From NCBI GenBank assembly GCA_002412885.1, contig DHVX01000048.1:124001-188000 (forward strand): a stretch of 64,000 nt of DNA, read 5' to 3'. The position numbers were made by a program, and so were the translations under genes. A model generated the notes under the pieces. The model saw only the letters and a program-made list of their open reading frames with translations. It was not told where the DNA came from and searched no databases. Within the stretch, counting starts at the first letter, position 1, and each line of letters opens with the position of its first letter. Shown here one piece after another: positions 1 through 7,672 of this stretch. The stretch comes from Bacteroidales bacterium UBA5197 (GTDB taxonomy: Bacteria; Bacteroidota; Bacteroidia; Bacteroidales; Lentimicrobiaceae).

Positions 1-1
1 G

Positions 2-124
2 GCCATTGGCATTGACCTTCAGGCTAACGTTAATTTAAGAAACTCAGTAATAATGCCGCTAATCAGTCTGGAATTTGGTAATTTGCGAAATAGAATTTCT
101 AAAAAACAACAACACAATGAGTAA
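2..124 (+). CDS. 3' end of a probable outer-membrane beta-barrel protein (partial)
   Basis: The frame starting at base 2 is open to a TAA at 122-124 and has no start inside the window, so only about 40 C-terminal residues are visible. They alternate polar and hydrophobic residues and hold a segment PLISLEFGNLRNR, which looks like the last strand of a beta-barrel followed by a charged tail. The stop overlaps the methyltransferase start by 8 nt, which suggests translational coupling. The identity is an inference from strand pattern only. Confidence 0.45.
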   Translation, partial: AIGIDLQANVNLRNSVIMPLISLEFGNLRNRISKKQQHNE

Positions 125-890
125 GAAACAATGGTACGAAACTCTTTTTGAGAATTATGGTCAGAAATATGACAACGAAAGTTTTACTCAGGGCACGTTG
201 GGAGAATGTGATTTTATTGAGCAGGAACTTGGCTTCAATAAATCGCTGAAAATACTTGATATCGGCTGCGGAACCGGTCGGCACAGCATTGAACTTACCC
301 GGCGGGGATATCAGGTTACCGGGATTGATTTATCGGAATCTCAACTTAAAAGAGCAAGGGAGAAAGCCGTTGAGCAGCAGCTCAAAATCAGCTTTTTACT
401 GGGTGATGCAAGGAATCTCCCCTTTGTTGAGGAGTTCGATATCGCCATAATGCTTTGCGAAGGCGGATTCCCATTGATGGAGACCGACGAAATGAACTTT
501 GAGATACTTCGCAGCGCAGGCAGATCGTTGAAACCAAAAGGCAAACTGATATTTACCACCCTCAACGGCCTTTTTCCGCTTTACCATTCAGTAGAGGAAT
601 TTTGCGCCGGCAACTCAGCAGAAGGCAATGCCACCTATCGCAGCAACACCTTTGATCTGATGACCTTTCGTGACCACAACATCACCGAAGTTGAAGACGA
701 CACAGGCAACAGGAAAACCCTCGATTGTAGCGAAAGATACTATGTTCCCAGCGAAATAACATGGCTGCTTAAGTCACTTGGGTTTGTTCGGATTGATATC
801 TTCGGCGCAAAACTCGGAGCATTCTCGCGAAACGACAAACTGACTACAGAAGATTTCGAAATGTTGGTTATTGGCGAACTTCCCGGCTAA
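117..890 (+). CDS. class I SAM-dependent methyltransferase
   Basis: Predicted soluble cytoplasmic methyltransferase of 257 residues. The SAM-binding motif I reads LDIGCGTGRH with D48 and the glycine loop at 50-54; the acidic end of strand 2 is GIDLS with D71. A DUXX-type region GDARNLPF follows, then the hydrophobic strand DIAIMLCEGGF. The fold matches Methyltransf_11/25 families; the substrate is unknown. I chose the ATG at 117 over an in-frame ATG at 75 because 117 begins a normal MSKKQWY start and overlaps the stop of the preceding frame by 8 nt. It is probably co-transcribed with that upstream gene. No promoter box was found directly in front. Confidence 0.85.
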   Translation: MSKKQWYETLFENYGQKYDNESFTQGTLGECDFIEQELGFNKSLKILDIGCGTGRHSIELTRRGYQVTGIDLSESQLKRAREKAVEQQLKISFLLGDARNLPFVEEFDIAIMLCEGGFPLMETDEMNFEILRSAGRSLKPKGKLIFTTLNGLFPLYHSVEEFCAGNSAEGNATYRSNTFDLMTFRDHNITEVEDDTGNRKTLDCSERYYVPSEITWLLKSLGFVRIDIFGAKLGAFSRNDKLTTEDFEMLVIGELPG

Positions 891-903
891 ATGCAACTGA
901 TTG

Positions 904-990
904 CAAGTCAGGGCTTGACTTGATTTTGCCTTGTTTTTGCGAAACGTTTTTTTCAATTAGTCAAACCCTGACTCGCGGATTCCAGGAATT
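904..990. repeat. dispersed hairpin repeat, copy 1
   Basis: AGTCAGGGCTTGACT at 906-920 and AGTCAAACCCTGACT at 959-973 are inverted copies with one mismatch over 15 bases, separated by 38 bases. The whole segment is clearly related to 53884-53965, which keeps AGACTTGAT, CGTTTTTGC and AGTCAAACCCTGACT in the same order. It sits directly after the methyltransferase stop, so it may end that transcript, but there is no clean T-tract. It behaves like a dispersed REP-type element. Confidence 0.6.
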
Positions 991-1182
991 CATGAAAGTT
1001 AGTATGAGTGGTTATTTGCTCAATAACATTTCGAAACTGTATTCCCTGATTGACATATTAATTTACTGAAGGCCACCAAGTACCAGTGAAATTCCAGGCA
1101 AAACTTCAATTCTTCTTGCTACTCAGCCATTTGAATAAAAAACTATTATTCCATGCCAGTATTTATAATTCAATTATTGGGT

Positions 1183-1190
1183 TATATTTG
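1183..1190 (+). promoter_or_regulatory. putative -7 box (TATATTTG) for the hybrid kinase
   Basis: Matches the Bacteroidota -7 consensus TAnnTTTG, 93 nt before the kinase ATG at 1284. No clear TTTG -33 element is visible. Confidence 0.45.
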
Positions 1191-1283
1191 TAAGTAATAT
1201 TAATTAGTCGGGTGGATTAGTTCTGAATACAAGCTCCTTGTATGTGGGATTAAGGCTATTTTCTGTTTGTACCACGAACAAAA

Positions 1284-4200
1284 ATGAGTCATTCTGAAAA
1301 AGGTGTAAATATGAAACCTAACATACTTGAATTAATCGATTTAGAAAAGGTGAATGGTCTGCTTGAAGGATTTCAGAAAACCACGGGATTCGTGACAGCT
1401 ATTTTAGACCTTGAAGGCAACATCTTATCTAAATCGGGATGGAGACAAATGTGCACAGAGTTTCACCGTGTACACCCTGAATCATCAAAAAAATGCACCA
1501 TAAGCGATACGACACTGGCCAATAAAATGGATTCAGGCGAAAAAATTCATTTCTACAAATGTTTAAATGGATTGATTGATGTTGCAGTTCCTATAATAAT
1601 TAAAGGTGAGCATATCGCCAATCTTTTTTCAGGCCAGTTTCTTCTGGAAGATCCGGATGTCTCATTTTTTGAAAAGCAGGCTGATGAATTCGGATTCGAC
1701 AAGAATGAATACCTGCAGGCTCTCGAAAAGGTGCCTGTCGTTTCGAAAGAGGAAGTGCAGTCAGCTATGGAATTTCTGCTTAACGTAACACAAATAATCA
1801 GTGATCTGGCATTTCAGAAACTGGAGCAAACGGAGTCAAATAAAGCACTTAAAGACAGCGAAGAGCGATATCTTGCTTTTATCAATGCCAGTAATGATAT
1901 GATCTTCCTTAAAGATGAGCAGTTCAGCTATATTGTTGCAAACAACGCTATGGCTACTTTTTTCGGGATGGAAAAAGAAGAAATGATTGGCAAAACTGAC
2001 CTTGAACTGGCTAATAGAGACAAAATATTCCCTTGTATATCCTCTGATAAGAAAGCGCTGGAAGCATCTGCCGCTTTTACCATTGAAGAAATGCTGGGCA
2101 ACCGCCGATGTGAAACAACAAAGTTTCCGGTAAATCTCGACAACAATCAAAATGGCATTGGTGGAATTATTCGTGACATAACCGACAGGTATAAGTCAGA
2201 GGCAGCCTTGCGTGAAAGTGAAGAAAGATTTACTCTTGCTATGAAAGCTTCCAACGATGGTTTATTTGACTGGAACCTCGTTACCAACGATATTTATTAT
2301 TCCCCTCGTTGGAAAAAAATGCTGGGTTATGAAGATCACGAACTGCCAAATGATTTTTCGGTCTGGGAAACTACTACAGAACCGGAAGATGTAAAAAAGT
2401 CATGGAAATTGTTTCATGAACTCATCCTTAAACAAACTGACCGATTTGTGATGGAGTTCAGAATGAAACATAAAGACGGTCACTGGGTGGATATTCTCTC
2501 CCGGGCAGAAGCAATATTTGACAACAATGGGAAAGCGGTAAGAATTGTAGGTACGCATTCTGACATTTCAGGACAAAAACAGGCAGAGCTGGCATTAATA
2601 TCATCCAAAGAACGCGCTGAAGAAAGTGAAAAGCAATTTCGCCAGCTTTTTGAACATATGGAACAAGGATTTGCGCTTCATGAAATGATTTATGATGATA
2701 ACGGTAAGCCTGTTGATTATCGCTTCGTGCTGATAAATAAGGCATTTGAAAAACTAACCGGCATTGAGGCAAACAGCTTTCTGAACAAAACAATTAAGGA
2801 AATACGGCCTGACACCGAAAATATATGGATTGATAATTATGGAAAAGTAGCACAAACCGGAATTTCGATAAGTTTCGAAAGTTATGCCAAAGAATTTGAT
2901 AAATATTATGAAGTAGTTGCTTATTCTCCTAAACAGGATTTCTTTGCAGTGGTATTCAGCGACATTACAAAGAGCAGACAATATGAAAAAGAACTGCTCA
3001 GGAGTGAAAAGGAACTGAAGCGGGCGCAGGAAATAACTCACATTGGAAGCTGGAGTTTAAACCTTGCTACCAATGAGGTAATCTGGACTGATGAATTGTA
3101 TAAAATGTATGGCTTTGACCCAACACTTCCACCACCTCCATACACAGAGCACATGAAACTATTCACATCCGAAAGCTGGGAACTTTTATCAGCTTCGTTG
3201 GCAAGAACAAGCAATACCGGAAGTCCGTACGAACTTGAATTAAGAACCATAAAACAAGACGGTTCAAAAGGCTGGATGTGGGTTCGTGGTGAATCTGAAA
3301 AAGACGAAGATGGAAATATTATAAGCCTTTGGGGGGCAGCACAAGACATAACTGATCGTAAGATAATTGAAGAACAACTAAGCAAAGCCAAAGAACGTGC
3401 AGAAGAAAGCGACAGGCTAAAATCAGCTTTCCTCGCCAATATGAGCCACGAAATCCGTACTCCGATGAATGGTATCCTCGGTTTTGCTGACCTGCTTAAA
3501 AATCCTGAATTATCTGGAGACCAGCAACAGGAATACATTCAGATCATTGAAAAAAGTGGCATCCGCATGCTCAACATCATCAACGATATTGTGGATATCT
3601 CGAAAATAGAGGCAGGGCTGATGAAACTTGACATCAAAGAATCGAACATCAACGAGCAGATAGAATATCTTTATACGTTTTTTAAACCAGAGGTAGAAGC
3701 CAAAGGAATAAAACTTACATTTAAAAACACTTTGCCGGCAAACGAAGCGATCATTAAAACAGATCGTGAAAAACTTTATGCAATCCTTACTAATCTTGTA
3801 AAAAATGCAATTAAATATACCGAAAAAGGTTCAATAGAATTTGGGTATGATTTAATTAATGATTCTAAAGAGAAGGAGTCTGGCCTGACTTCAAAACTCC
3901 GGTTTTATGTAAAAGATACCGGCACCGGCATACCCAGGGACAGGCAGGAAGCCATTTTTGAACGTTTTGTTCAGGCTGATATTTCAGACAAAATGGCAAA
4001 ACAGGGAGCCGGACTTGGATTGTCAATCTCCAAAGCATATGCTGAAATGCTTGGCGGAAAAATATGGGTTGAAAGCAATGAGAAAACCGGATCTGTATTT
4101 TACATTGAACTGCCTTACAATAATGAACCGATCATAGAAATGGTTGATCAGCAGGAATTTTTTTCAGAGGATTCCGATTATCCACAAAAGTTAAAAATAT

Positions 4201-4550
4201 TGATTGCCGAAGATGATAAAGTATCTGAAATGTTGCTGAACATAGAGGTTAAATCATTTTGCAGGGAAATTGTAAAAGCACGAACAGGATTTGAAGCAGT
4301 TGAAGCCTTCCGCAACAATCCCGACACTGACCTGATTCTGATGGATATCCGCATGCCTGAAATGGACGGTTATGAAGCCACCAGACAAATACGGGGATTT
4401 AACAAGGAGGTTGTTATTATTGCACAAACTGCTTATGGACTATCAGGCGACAGAGAAAAAGCAATAGAATCGGGATGCAACGATTATATTGCAAAACCCA
4501 TTTATAAAGCCGATTTGCTTGCTTTGGTGAAAACGCATTTCAGAAAATAA
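1284..4550 (+). CDS. hybrid sensor histidine kinase: PocR, four PAS, HisKA, HATPase, REC
   Basis: A 1088-residue predicted soluble sensor kinase with its own receiver domain. Order: PocR-type ligand-binding domain about 12-170 (conserved Cys in QMCTEFH and SKKCTISD, then the VAVPII segment); PAS domains about 195-305, 310-435, 445-565 and 580-695, several ending in the typical DITD motif; HisKA with H722 in NMSHEIRTP; HATPase about 775-945 with TNLVKNAIKYT and GAGLGLSI boxes; REC about 965-1085 with phospho-acceptor D1021 in LMDIRMPEMDG. No membrane segment was seen. PocR domains bind small hydrocarbon-type ligands in characterised proteins, so a cytoplasmic metabolite is a reasonable signal. 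An alternative ATG lies at 1311. No separate response regulator is adjacent; the next gene is an acyltransferase 45 nt downstream. Confidence 0.9.
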   Translation: MSHSEKGVNMKPNILELIDLEKVNGLLEGFQKTTGFVTAILDLEGNILSKSGWRQMCTEFHRVHPESSKKCTISDTTLANKMDSGEKIHFYKCLNGLIDVAVPIIIKGEHIANLFSGQFLLEDPDVSFFEKQADEFGFDKNEYLQALEKVPVVSKEEVQSAMEFLLNVTQIISDLAFQKLEQTESNKALKDSEERYLAFINASNDMIFLKDEQFSYIVANNAMATFFGMEKEEMIGKTDLELANRDKIFPCISSDKKALEASAAFTIEEMLGNRRCETTKFPVNLDNNQNGIGGIIRDITDRYKSEAALRESEERFTLAMKASNDGLFDWNLVTNDIYYSPRWKKMLGYEDHELPNDFSVWETTTEPEDVKKSWKLFHELILKQTDRFVMEFRMKHKDGHWVDILSRAEAIFDNNGKAVRIVGTHSDISGQKQAELALISSKERAEESEKQFRQLFEHMEQGFALHEMIYDDNGKPVDYRFVLINKAFEKLTGIEANSFLNKTIKEIRPDTENIWIDNYGKVAQTGISISFESYAKEFDKYYEVVAYSPKQDFFAVVFSDITKSRQYEKELLRSEKELKRAQEITHIGSWSLNLATNEVIWTDELYKMYGFDPTLPPPPYTEHMKLFTSESWELLSASLARTSNTGSPYELELRTIKQDGSKGWMWVRGESEKDEDGNIISLWGAAQDITDRKIIEEQLSKAKERAEESDRLKSAFLANMSHEIRTPMNGILGFADLLKNPELSGDQQQEYIQIIEKSGIRMLNIINDIVDISKIEAGLMKLDIKESNINEQIEYLYTFFKPEVEAKGIKLTFKNTLPANEAIIKTDREKLYAILTNLVKNAIKYTEKGSIEFGYDLINDSKEKESGLTSKLRFYVKDTGTGIPRDRQEAIFERFVQADISDKMAKQGAGLGLSISKAYAEMLGGKIWVESNEKTGSVFYIELPYNNEPIIEMVDQQEFFSEDSDYPQKLKILIAEDDKVSEMLLNIEVKSFCREIVKARTGFEAVEAFRNNPDTDLILMDIRMPEMDGYEATRQIRGFNKEVVIIAQTAYGLSGDREKAIESGCNDYIAKPIYKADLLALVKTHFRK

Positions 4551-4595
4551 AGCCAATCAACGATTATCAATTAAACAAAAAAAGGGTGCAACTGC

Positions 4596-5414
4596 TTGAC
4601 AGAATTGCAATTACTACTTCCGGATATGAGATCATTGTTCAGATATCACAAAATCCCTCAATCGAGAATTGCAACCTTCGATGTGGTTTCCATCGGACTT
4701 AAAAAGCACCATGTAAGTGGATTGCTTGAATTTGATGTTACCGAAGGCCGACAAAAACTCAGAGAGCTGAAACGTAAAGGAGCACGGGTTTCTTTCAATG
4801 CATGGATGCTGAAGCTGATCGCTAAAACCATTGAAAAACACAGAGAAGTTGCGGCTTATCAGGTTAATAAGCGCAAACTTATCAGTTTTGATGATGTAAA
4901 TATTTCAATGATTGTTGAAAAGGAAATCAATGGAAAAAAAGTGCCGATTCCGTTGTTGATTAAAAAAGCCAATGAAAAGAGTATTGAAGAAATTGCCCTT
5001 GAAATTGATACAGCCAGAATGCAAATCTTAACCGGCAATGACATTGTATTGCACAGCAAACCAAAGCTATACGAACAGTTATACTATTATCTGCCCGGAT
5101 TTATAAGACGAATGATCTGGAATTTTATGCTGCTGAAACCAGAAACGGCGTTCAGAAACATGGGGAATGTTTCGGTGACTTCACTGGGTATGATGGGAAA
5201 GATTAACGGCTGGTTTATTCCGGTTTCTGTTCATCCCGTATCGTTTGGGATAGGGTCAATTATAAAAAAAGCTGTGGTTGTAAATAACGAAGTCAAAGTG
5301 CGTGAAATCCTGAATATGACCATTTTGCTGGATCATGATGTAATTGACGGCGCACCTATGGTAAGGTTTGTGAATGACCTTTGCCGGGCAATAGAAAATG
5401 GGGAGGGGTTGTAA
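4596..5414 (+). CDS. free-standing 2-oxoacid dehydrogenase E2-type acyltransferase domain
   Basis: A 272-residue protein equal to the catalytic domain of dihydrolipoamide acyltransferases, without the lipoyl and E1/E3-binding domains that normally precede it. The active-site motif is LLDHDVIDGAP, giving H247 and D251 in the family HxxxDG pattern. SFNAWMLKLIAKTI and the beta segment VSVTSLGMMG also match the fold. With no lipoyl domain and no E1 or E3 genes nearby, it is unlikely to be part of a normal pyruvate dehydrogenase complex; related stand-alone proteins may transfer acyl groups from CoA to another acceptor. The start is TTG at 4596; an ATG at 4626 would remove ten residues. It follows the kinase in the same direction, but the link is unproven. 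Confidence 0.75.
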   Translation: MTELQLLLPDMRSLFRYHKIPQSRIATFDVVSIGLKKHHVSGLLEFDVTEGRQKLRELKRKGARVSFNAWMLKLIAKTIEKHREVAAYQVNKRKLISFDDVNISMIVEKEINGKKVPIPLLIKKANEKSIEEIALEIDTARMQILTGNDIVLHSKPKLYEQLYYYLPGFIRRMIWNFMLLKPETAFRNMGNVSVTSLGMMGKINGWFIPVSVHPVSFGIGSIIKKAVVVNNEVKVREILNMTILLDHDVIDGAPMVRFVNDLCRAIENGEGL

Positions 5415-5440
5415 ATGCTTACCGGGATGTAGCTCAACAT

Positions 5441-5486
5441 GGACTCATCGCTGGGTCTTGCAGACCGCTCAGAGTCCTATTTATTA
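5441..5486 (-). repeat. cassette-end hairpin repeat, copy H1
   Basis: On the plus strand GGACTC at 5441-5446 pairs with GAGTCC near 5472-5477, and inside it GGTCT-TGC-AGACC forms a tight 5-bp hairpin with a three-base loop. The gene-side end reads AATAAATAG on the minus strand and supplies the last two residues and TAG stop of the barrel-protein gene. This copy forms the left edge of the cassette array. Confidence 0.8.
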
Positions 5487-6181
5487 CTTCCTGAATTATC
5501 TAAAGTGTAAATTATTCCTAAGGTAAACGTTATATCTTTTGAGTTTAGGAATTTTGCAGCATTACCTAAAGAATTATTCGCAGCATTTGTGATCCCTCTG
5601 CTATAAGAATTATCAATCGAAATTTTAATTTTATTTTTAACAGGGATTTCCATTCCTATTTTGGCAAATATTCTTAATTCATAAGCTTTAAAGTCTGATT
5701 TTGCATTGCCATCTTCAACCCAACTGCTGTTCTGCTCATCCATATTCCAAAAGGAAGACTTACCACTAATATGTGATTTTATTAAATATCCAAAAGATGG
5801 ACCAACACTAAAATTAAAAGTATATCTTTTCCCGATTGACAATTCCGGAAATATTGAAGCATATAAATAGTTTAAATTATAGGTTACATCGCGATTTGTA
5901 CCCGAGCCAAGTCCCCCATAACGTGCTTTTAAATCCAATACTTTATTTACAAAAGATAGCTCCGAACATAAATTAATGTGTTTTTGCTTTCTCTGTTTCA
6001 AAAATGCAGTTATGCAATAAGAAGCAGGTGATTTGTATGTTCCATGATAAGGTGAATCTTCTGATTTATCAAAAAATCCCGATTTGCTGTAACCAGCAGT
6101 TAGCCCAACTATAGATTGCCCATAAGAATTGCTCACGAGCGCTATTAATAATATCATTATAAGGATAAATCTTGTTTTCAT
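5477..6181 (-). CDS. exported beta-barrel outer-membrane protein
   Basis: A 234-residue protein with a clear signal peptide (MKTRFILIMILLIALVSNSYGQ) and then alternating strands such as GLTAGYSKSGFF, ASIFPELSIGKRYTF, KIGMEIPVKNKIKI and ITFTLGIIYTL, typical of small porin-like barrels in Bacteroidota (outer-membrane beta-barrel family). Function unknown. I chose the ATG at 6181 because the longer frame to 6292 puts 37 unsuitable residues in front of the signal peptide. The last codons AAT AAA TAG lie inside the H1 repeat, so the repeat provides the stop; the original C-terminus may have been altered when the repeat joined it. Unlike the other array genes, no TAAGTTTG arm precedes it. Confidence 0.7.
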   Translation of the reverse strand: MKTRFILIMILLIALVSNSYGQSIVGLTAGYSKSGFFDKSEDSPYHGTYKSPASYCITAFLKQRKQKHINLCSELSFVNKVLDLKARYGGLGSGTNRDVTYNLNYLYASIFPELSIGKRYTFNFSVGPSFGYLIKSHISGKSSFWNMDEQNSSWVEDGNAKSDFKAYELRIFAKIGMEIPVKNKIKISIDNSYSRGITNAANNSLGNAAKFLNSKDITFTLGIIYTLDNSGSNK

Positions 6182-6331
6182 TATTTTAAAGATTAAACGA
6201 TTTAGACCATTATTGTTTCGAATTGCTTGCGTATCAACGATTGGATATACACAACTTCGCGTAAATATCTGATTTATTGCCAACCCATCCACCCACGCCT
6301 CAAATATAATAACTTTTTAAATAACCATAGT

Positions 6332-6383
6332 GAACTCATCGCTGGGTCTTGCAGACCGCTCAGAGTCCTATTTATTATGTGCA
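6332..6383 (-). repeat. cassette-end hairpin repeat, copy H2, with unit-specific end
   Basis: Same hairpin as H1 (GGTCT-TGC-AGACC core), located after the stop of the GIY-YIG-like gene. The adjoining bases TTATGTGCA at 6375-6383 are the exact reverse complement of TGCACATAA at 7381-7389, where the same unit begins. The conserved arm seen at other junctions is missing here; upstream of it only an AT-rich spacer of about 150 bp leads to the barrel gene. Confidence 0.75.
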
Positions 6384-6391
6384 GTTTTTTA

Positions 6392-7375
6392 TTATTTAAC
6401 AAGTTTAAATTCTCTATTGTCTACAATTAATATAGAGTCTCCACCAATGGGTGTCAATCCTCCATTTATTTCGCCATCATCGTAAAGTAAAGTAATTGGA
6501 TCCATAAATGTGTATGAAATAGCATCGTAATTGTCATTGTAGAGACCATCTTTACTAACAGGGTAGTTTTTAAACATTTCCTTGTTGTAAGTTGGTTGCA
6601 TAGCTTTAATTAATGCCTTTTCAGCATCAAGAAATACTTTCTCTTTCTCAGGGTAGTTTTTGCCTAATATAGCATCAACCATACTTTTTGTCTCGGATTC
6701 ATTTCCGAATGAATGAATTTCCAAATTGTCTTGAAACTCAAAAGGAAGAATAACAATTTCATTTGCTGGAAGTTGTTTTTCAGTAACAGGTGCTTCTAGT
6801 GATAATATGTCTTGAAATGTAGAATGTCCCGTAAGTCTTTTTATAATACTTTGTTTCGTAGCCTTTCCAACGTAGTGAATTTTGTATTTAAGAAACGAAC
6901 GATAATCACCTTCTATTTCACAGTCAATATGTTCTTTCCACCAATTGTGAAGAAGTTTTTCAGGTGAAAACCAAATTAAAAATTTTTTCTCAGAATCTAA
7001 TATTTGGAGAAACGAAAAGCCGTGAACATTATTAAGAGGTAATGTGTATGGCTTATTTGATTTACCAAGAAAGTTAAAAGCTACAGCAATATTATCTTCA
7101 TTAGTTGAACCAACAACTTTTTGAATTAGCGGTAATTCTCCTTTTAAGATATTGCCATTTTCTTTTTGGTGAATTTCGAAAGATACTTTGTAATCTTTTG
7201 TGTCTATTACTACCTTTTCAAATGTAATCACAGGTCTTTGCGCAATCAAATATAAACTTGCCTTTTCAAGTGCTTGCTCTATTAAAGGATCGTCTTTAAC
7301 TATGGCAAATTCATATGCTGTTTGTGGTGCATATGCAAGTTCTAGTTGGTTTATAAGACTTTTTCGATTTTTCAT
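6392..7375 (-). CDS. cassette protein with GIY-YIG-like C-terminal domain
   Basis: A 327-residue soluble protein that I do not recognise as a named family. The part from about 160 to 265 resembles a GIY-YIG nuclease: YKIHYVGK at 164-171, an arginine in IIKRL at 180, and AEKALIKAMQPTYN at 251-264 with E252 in the place of the catalytic Glu and the usual Pro-x-Tyr-Asn after it. The first 150 residues are an unassigned alpha/beta region and the last 45 a beta-rich tail. A nuclease or a nuclease-derived role (defence, or DNA processing) is possible but is inference. The ATG at 7387 lies inside the cassette junction, so I use MKNRKS at 7375. It has its own TAAGTTTG box 31 nt upstream. Confidence 0.6.
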   Translation of the reverse strand: MKNRKSLINQLELAYAPQTAYEFAIVKDDPLIEQALEKASLYLIAQRPVITFEKVVIDTKDYKVSFEIHQKENGNILKGELPLIQKVVGSTNEDNIAVAFNFLGKSNKPYTLPLNNVHGFSFLQILDSEKKFLIWFSPEKLLHNWWKEHIDCEIEGDYRSFLKYKIHYVGKATKQSIIKRLTGHSTFQDILSLEAPVTEKQLPANEIVILPFEFQDNLEIHSFGNESETKSMVDAILGKNYPEKEKVFLDAEKALIKAMQPTYNKEMFKNYPVSKDGLYNDNYDAISYTFMDPITLLYDDGEINGGLTPIGGDSILIVDNREFKLVK

Positions 7376-7389
7376 AAAATTGCACATAA

Positions 7390-7665
7390 CTCATTTATAA
7401 CTCCACAAACTTAGTACTTTTTAATCATTCAAAATTTCCATCCACATCATTTTTTCTCAAGTCTTTCAACAAATAATAAAAGGTTTGCAGTTGATCGCAT
7501 GTTGGTATTAAAAACTGCCGGTAAGTAAATAGCCGGGGAAAGAATGCGCTGTATTGAGCCTGTCGAAATGCGCTGTATTGAGCCTGTCGAAATATAGTTC
7601 AACGCTTAGTATATGCATAGTGCGACCGTTTAGGGAGCATTATCGCATATACATTGCTCTGCGTT
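7390..7665 (-). repeat. attC-like cassette junction J5
   Basis: The conserved arm runs from 7390 to about 7605 and matches J2, J3 and J4. The gene-side arm differs from the H type: GTATATGC and GCATATAC pair around 7609-7652, flanked by AACGC and GCGTT. A 24-base segment ending CCTGTCGAAAT is repeated in tandem near 7545-7592. TCTGCGT at 7658-7664, next to the stop of the propeller gene, is the reverse complement of ACGCAGA at 8770-8776 where that unit begins. Confidence 0.7.
7406..7413 (-). promoter_or_regulatory. promoter box carried by junction J5
   Basis: TAAGTTTG on the minus strand, 31 nt before the ATG at 7375. The bases just upstream (GTAC) differ from other junctions but the box itself is intact. 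Confidence 0.55.
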
Positions 7666-7672
7666 CGTATTT

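Larger units (their letters stand above)
891..1283. other. intergenic region with hairpin repeat and kinase promoter
   Basis: This 393-base gap has no convincing gene. It holds an inverted-repeat element at 906-973, described separately, and a promoter-like TATATTTG at 1183-1190. The rest is AT-rich and shows nothing else I can name. Confidence 0.6.

Noticed and set aside
3038..3538. 166-residue minus-strand frame inside the hybrid kinase
   Set aside because: Shadow of a well-supported PAS/HisKA coding region.
7609..7652. Terminator after the propeller gene
   Set aside because: The hairpin is part of the variable arm of junction J5 and lacks a T-tract.
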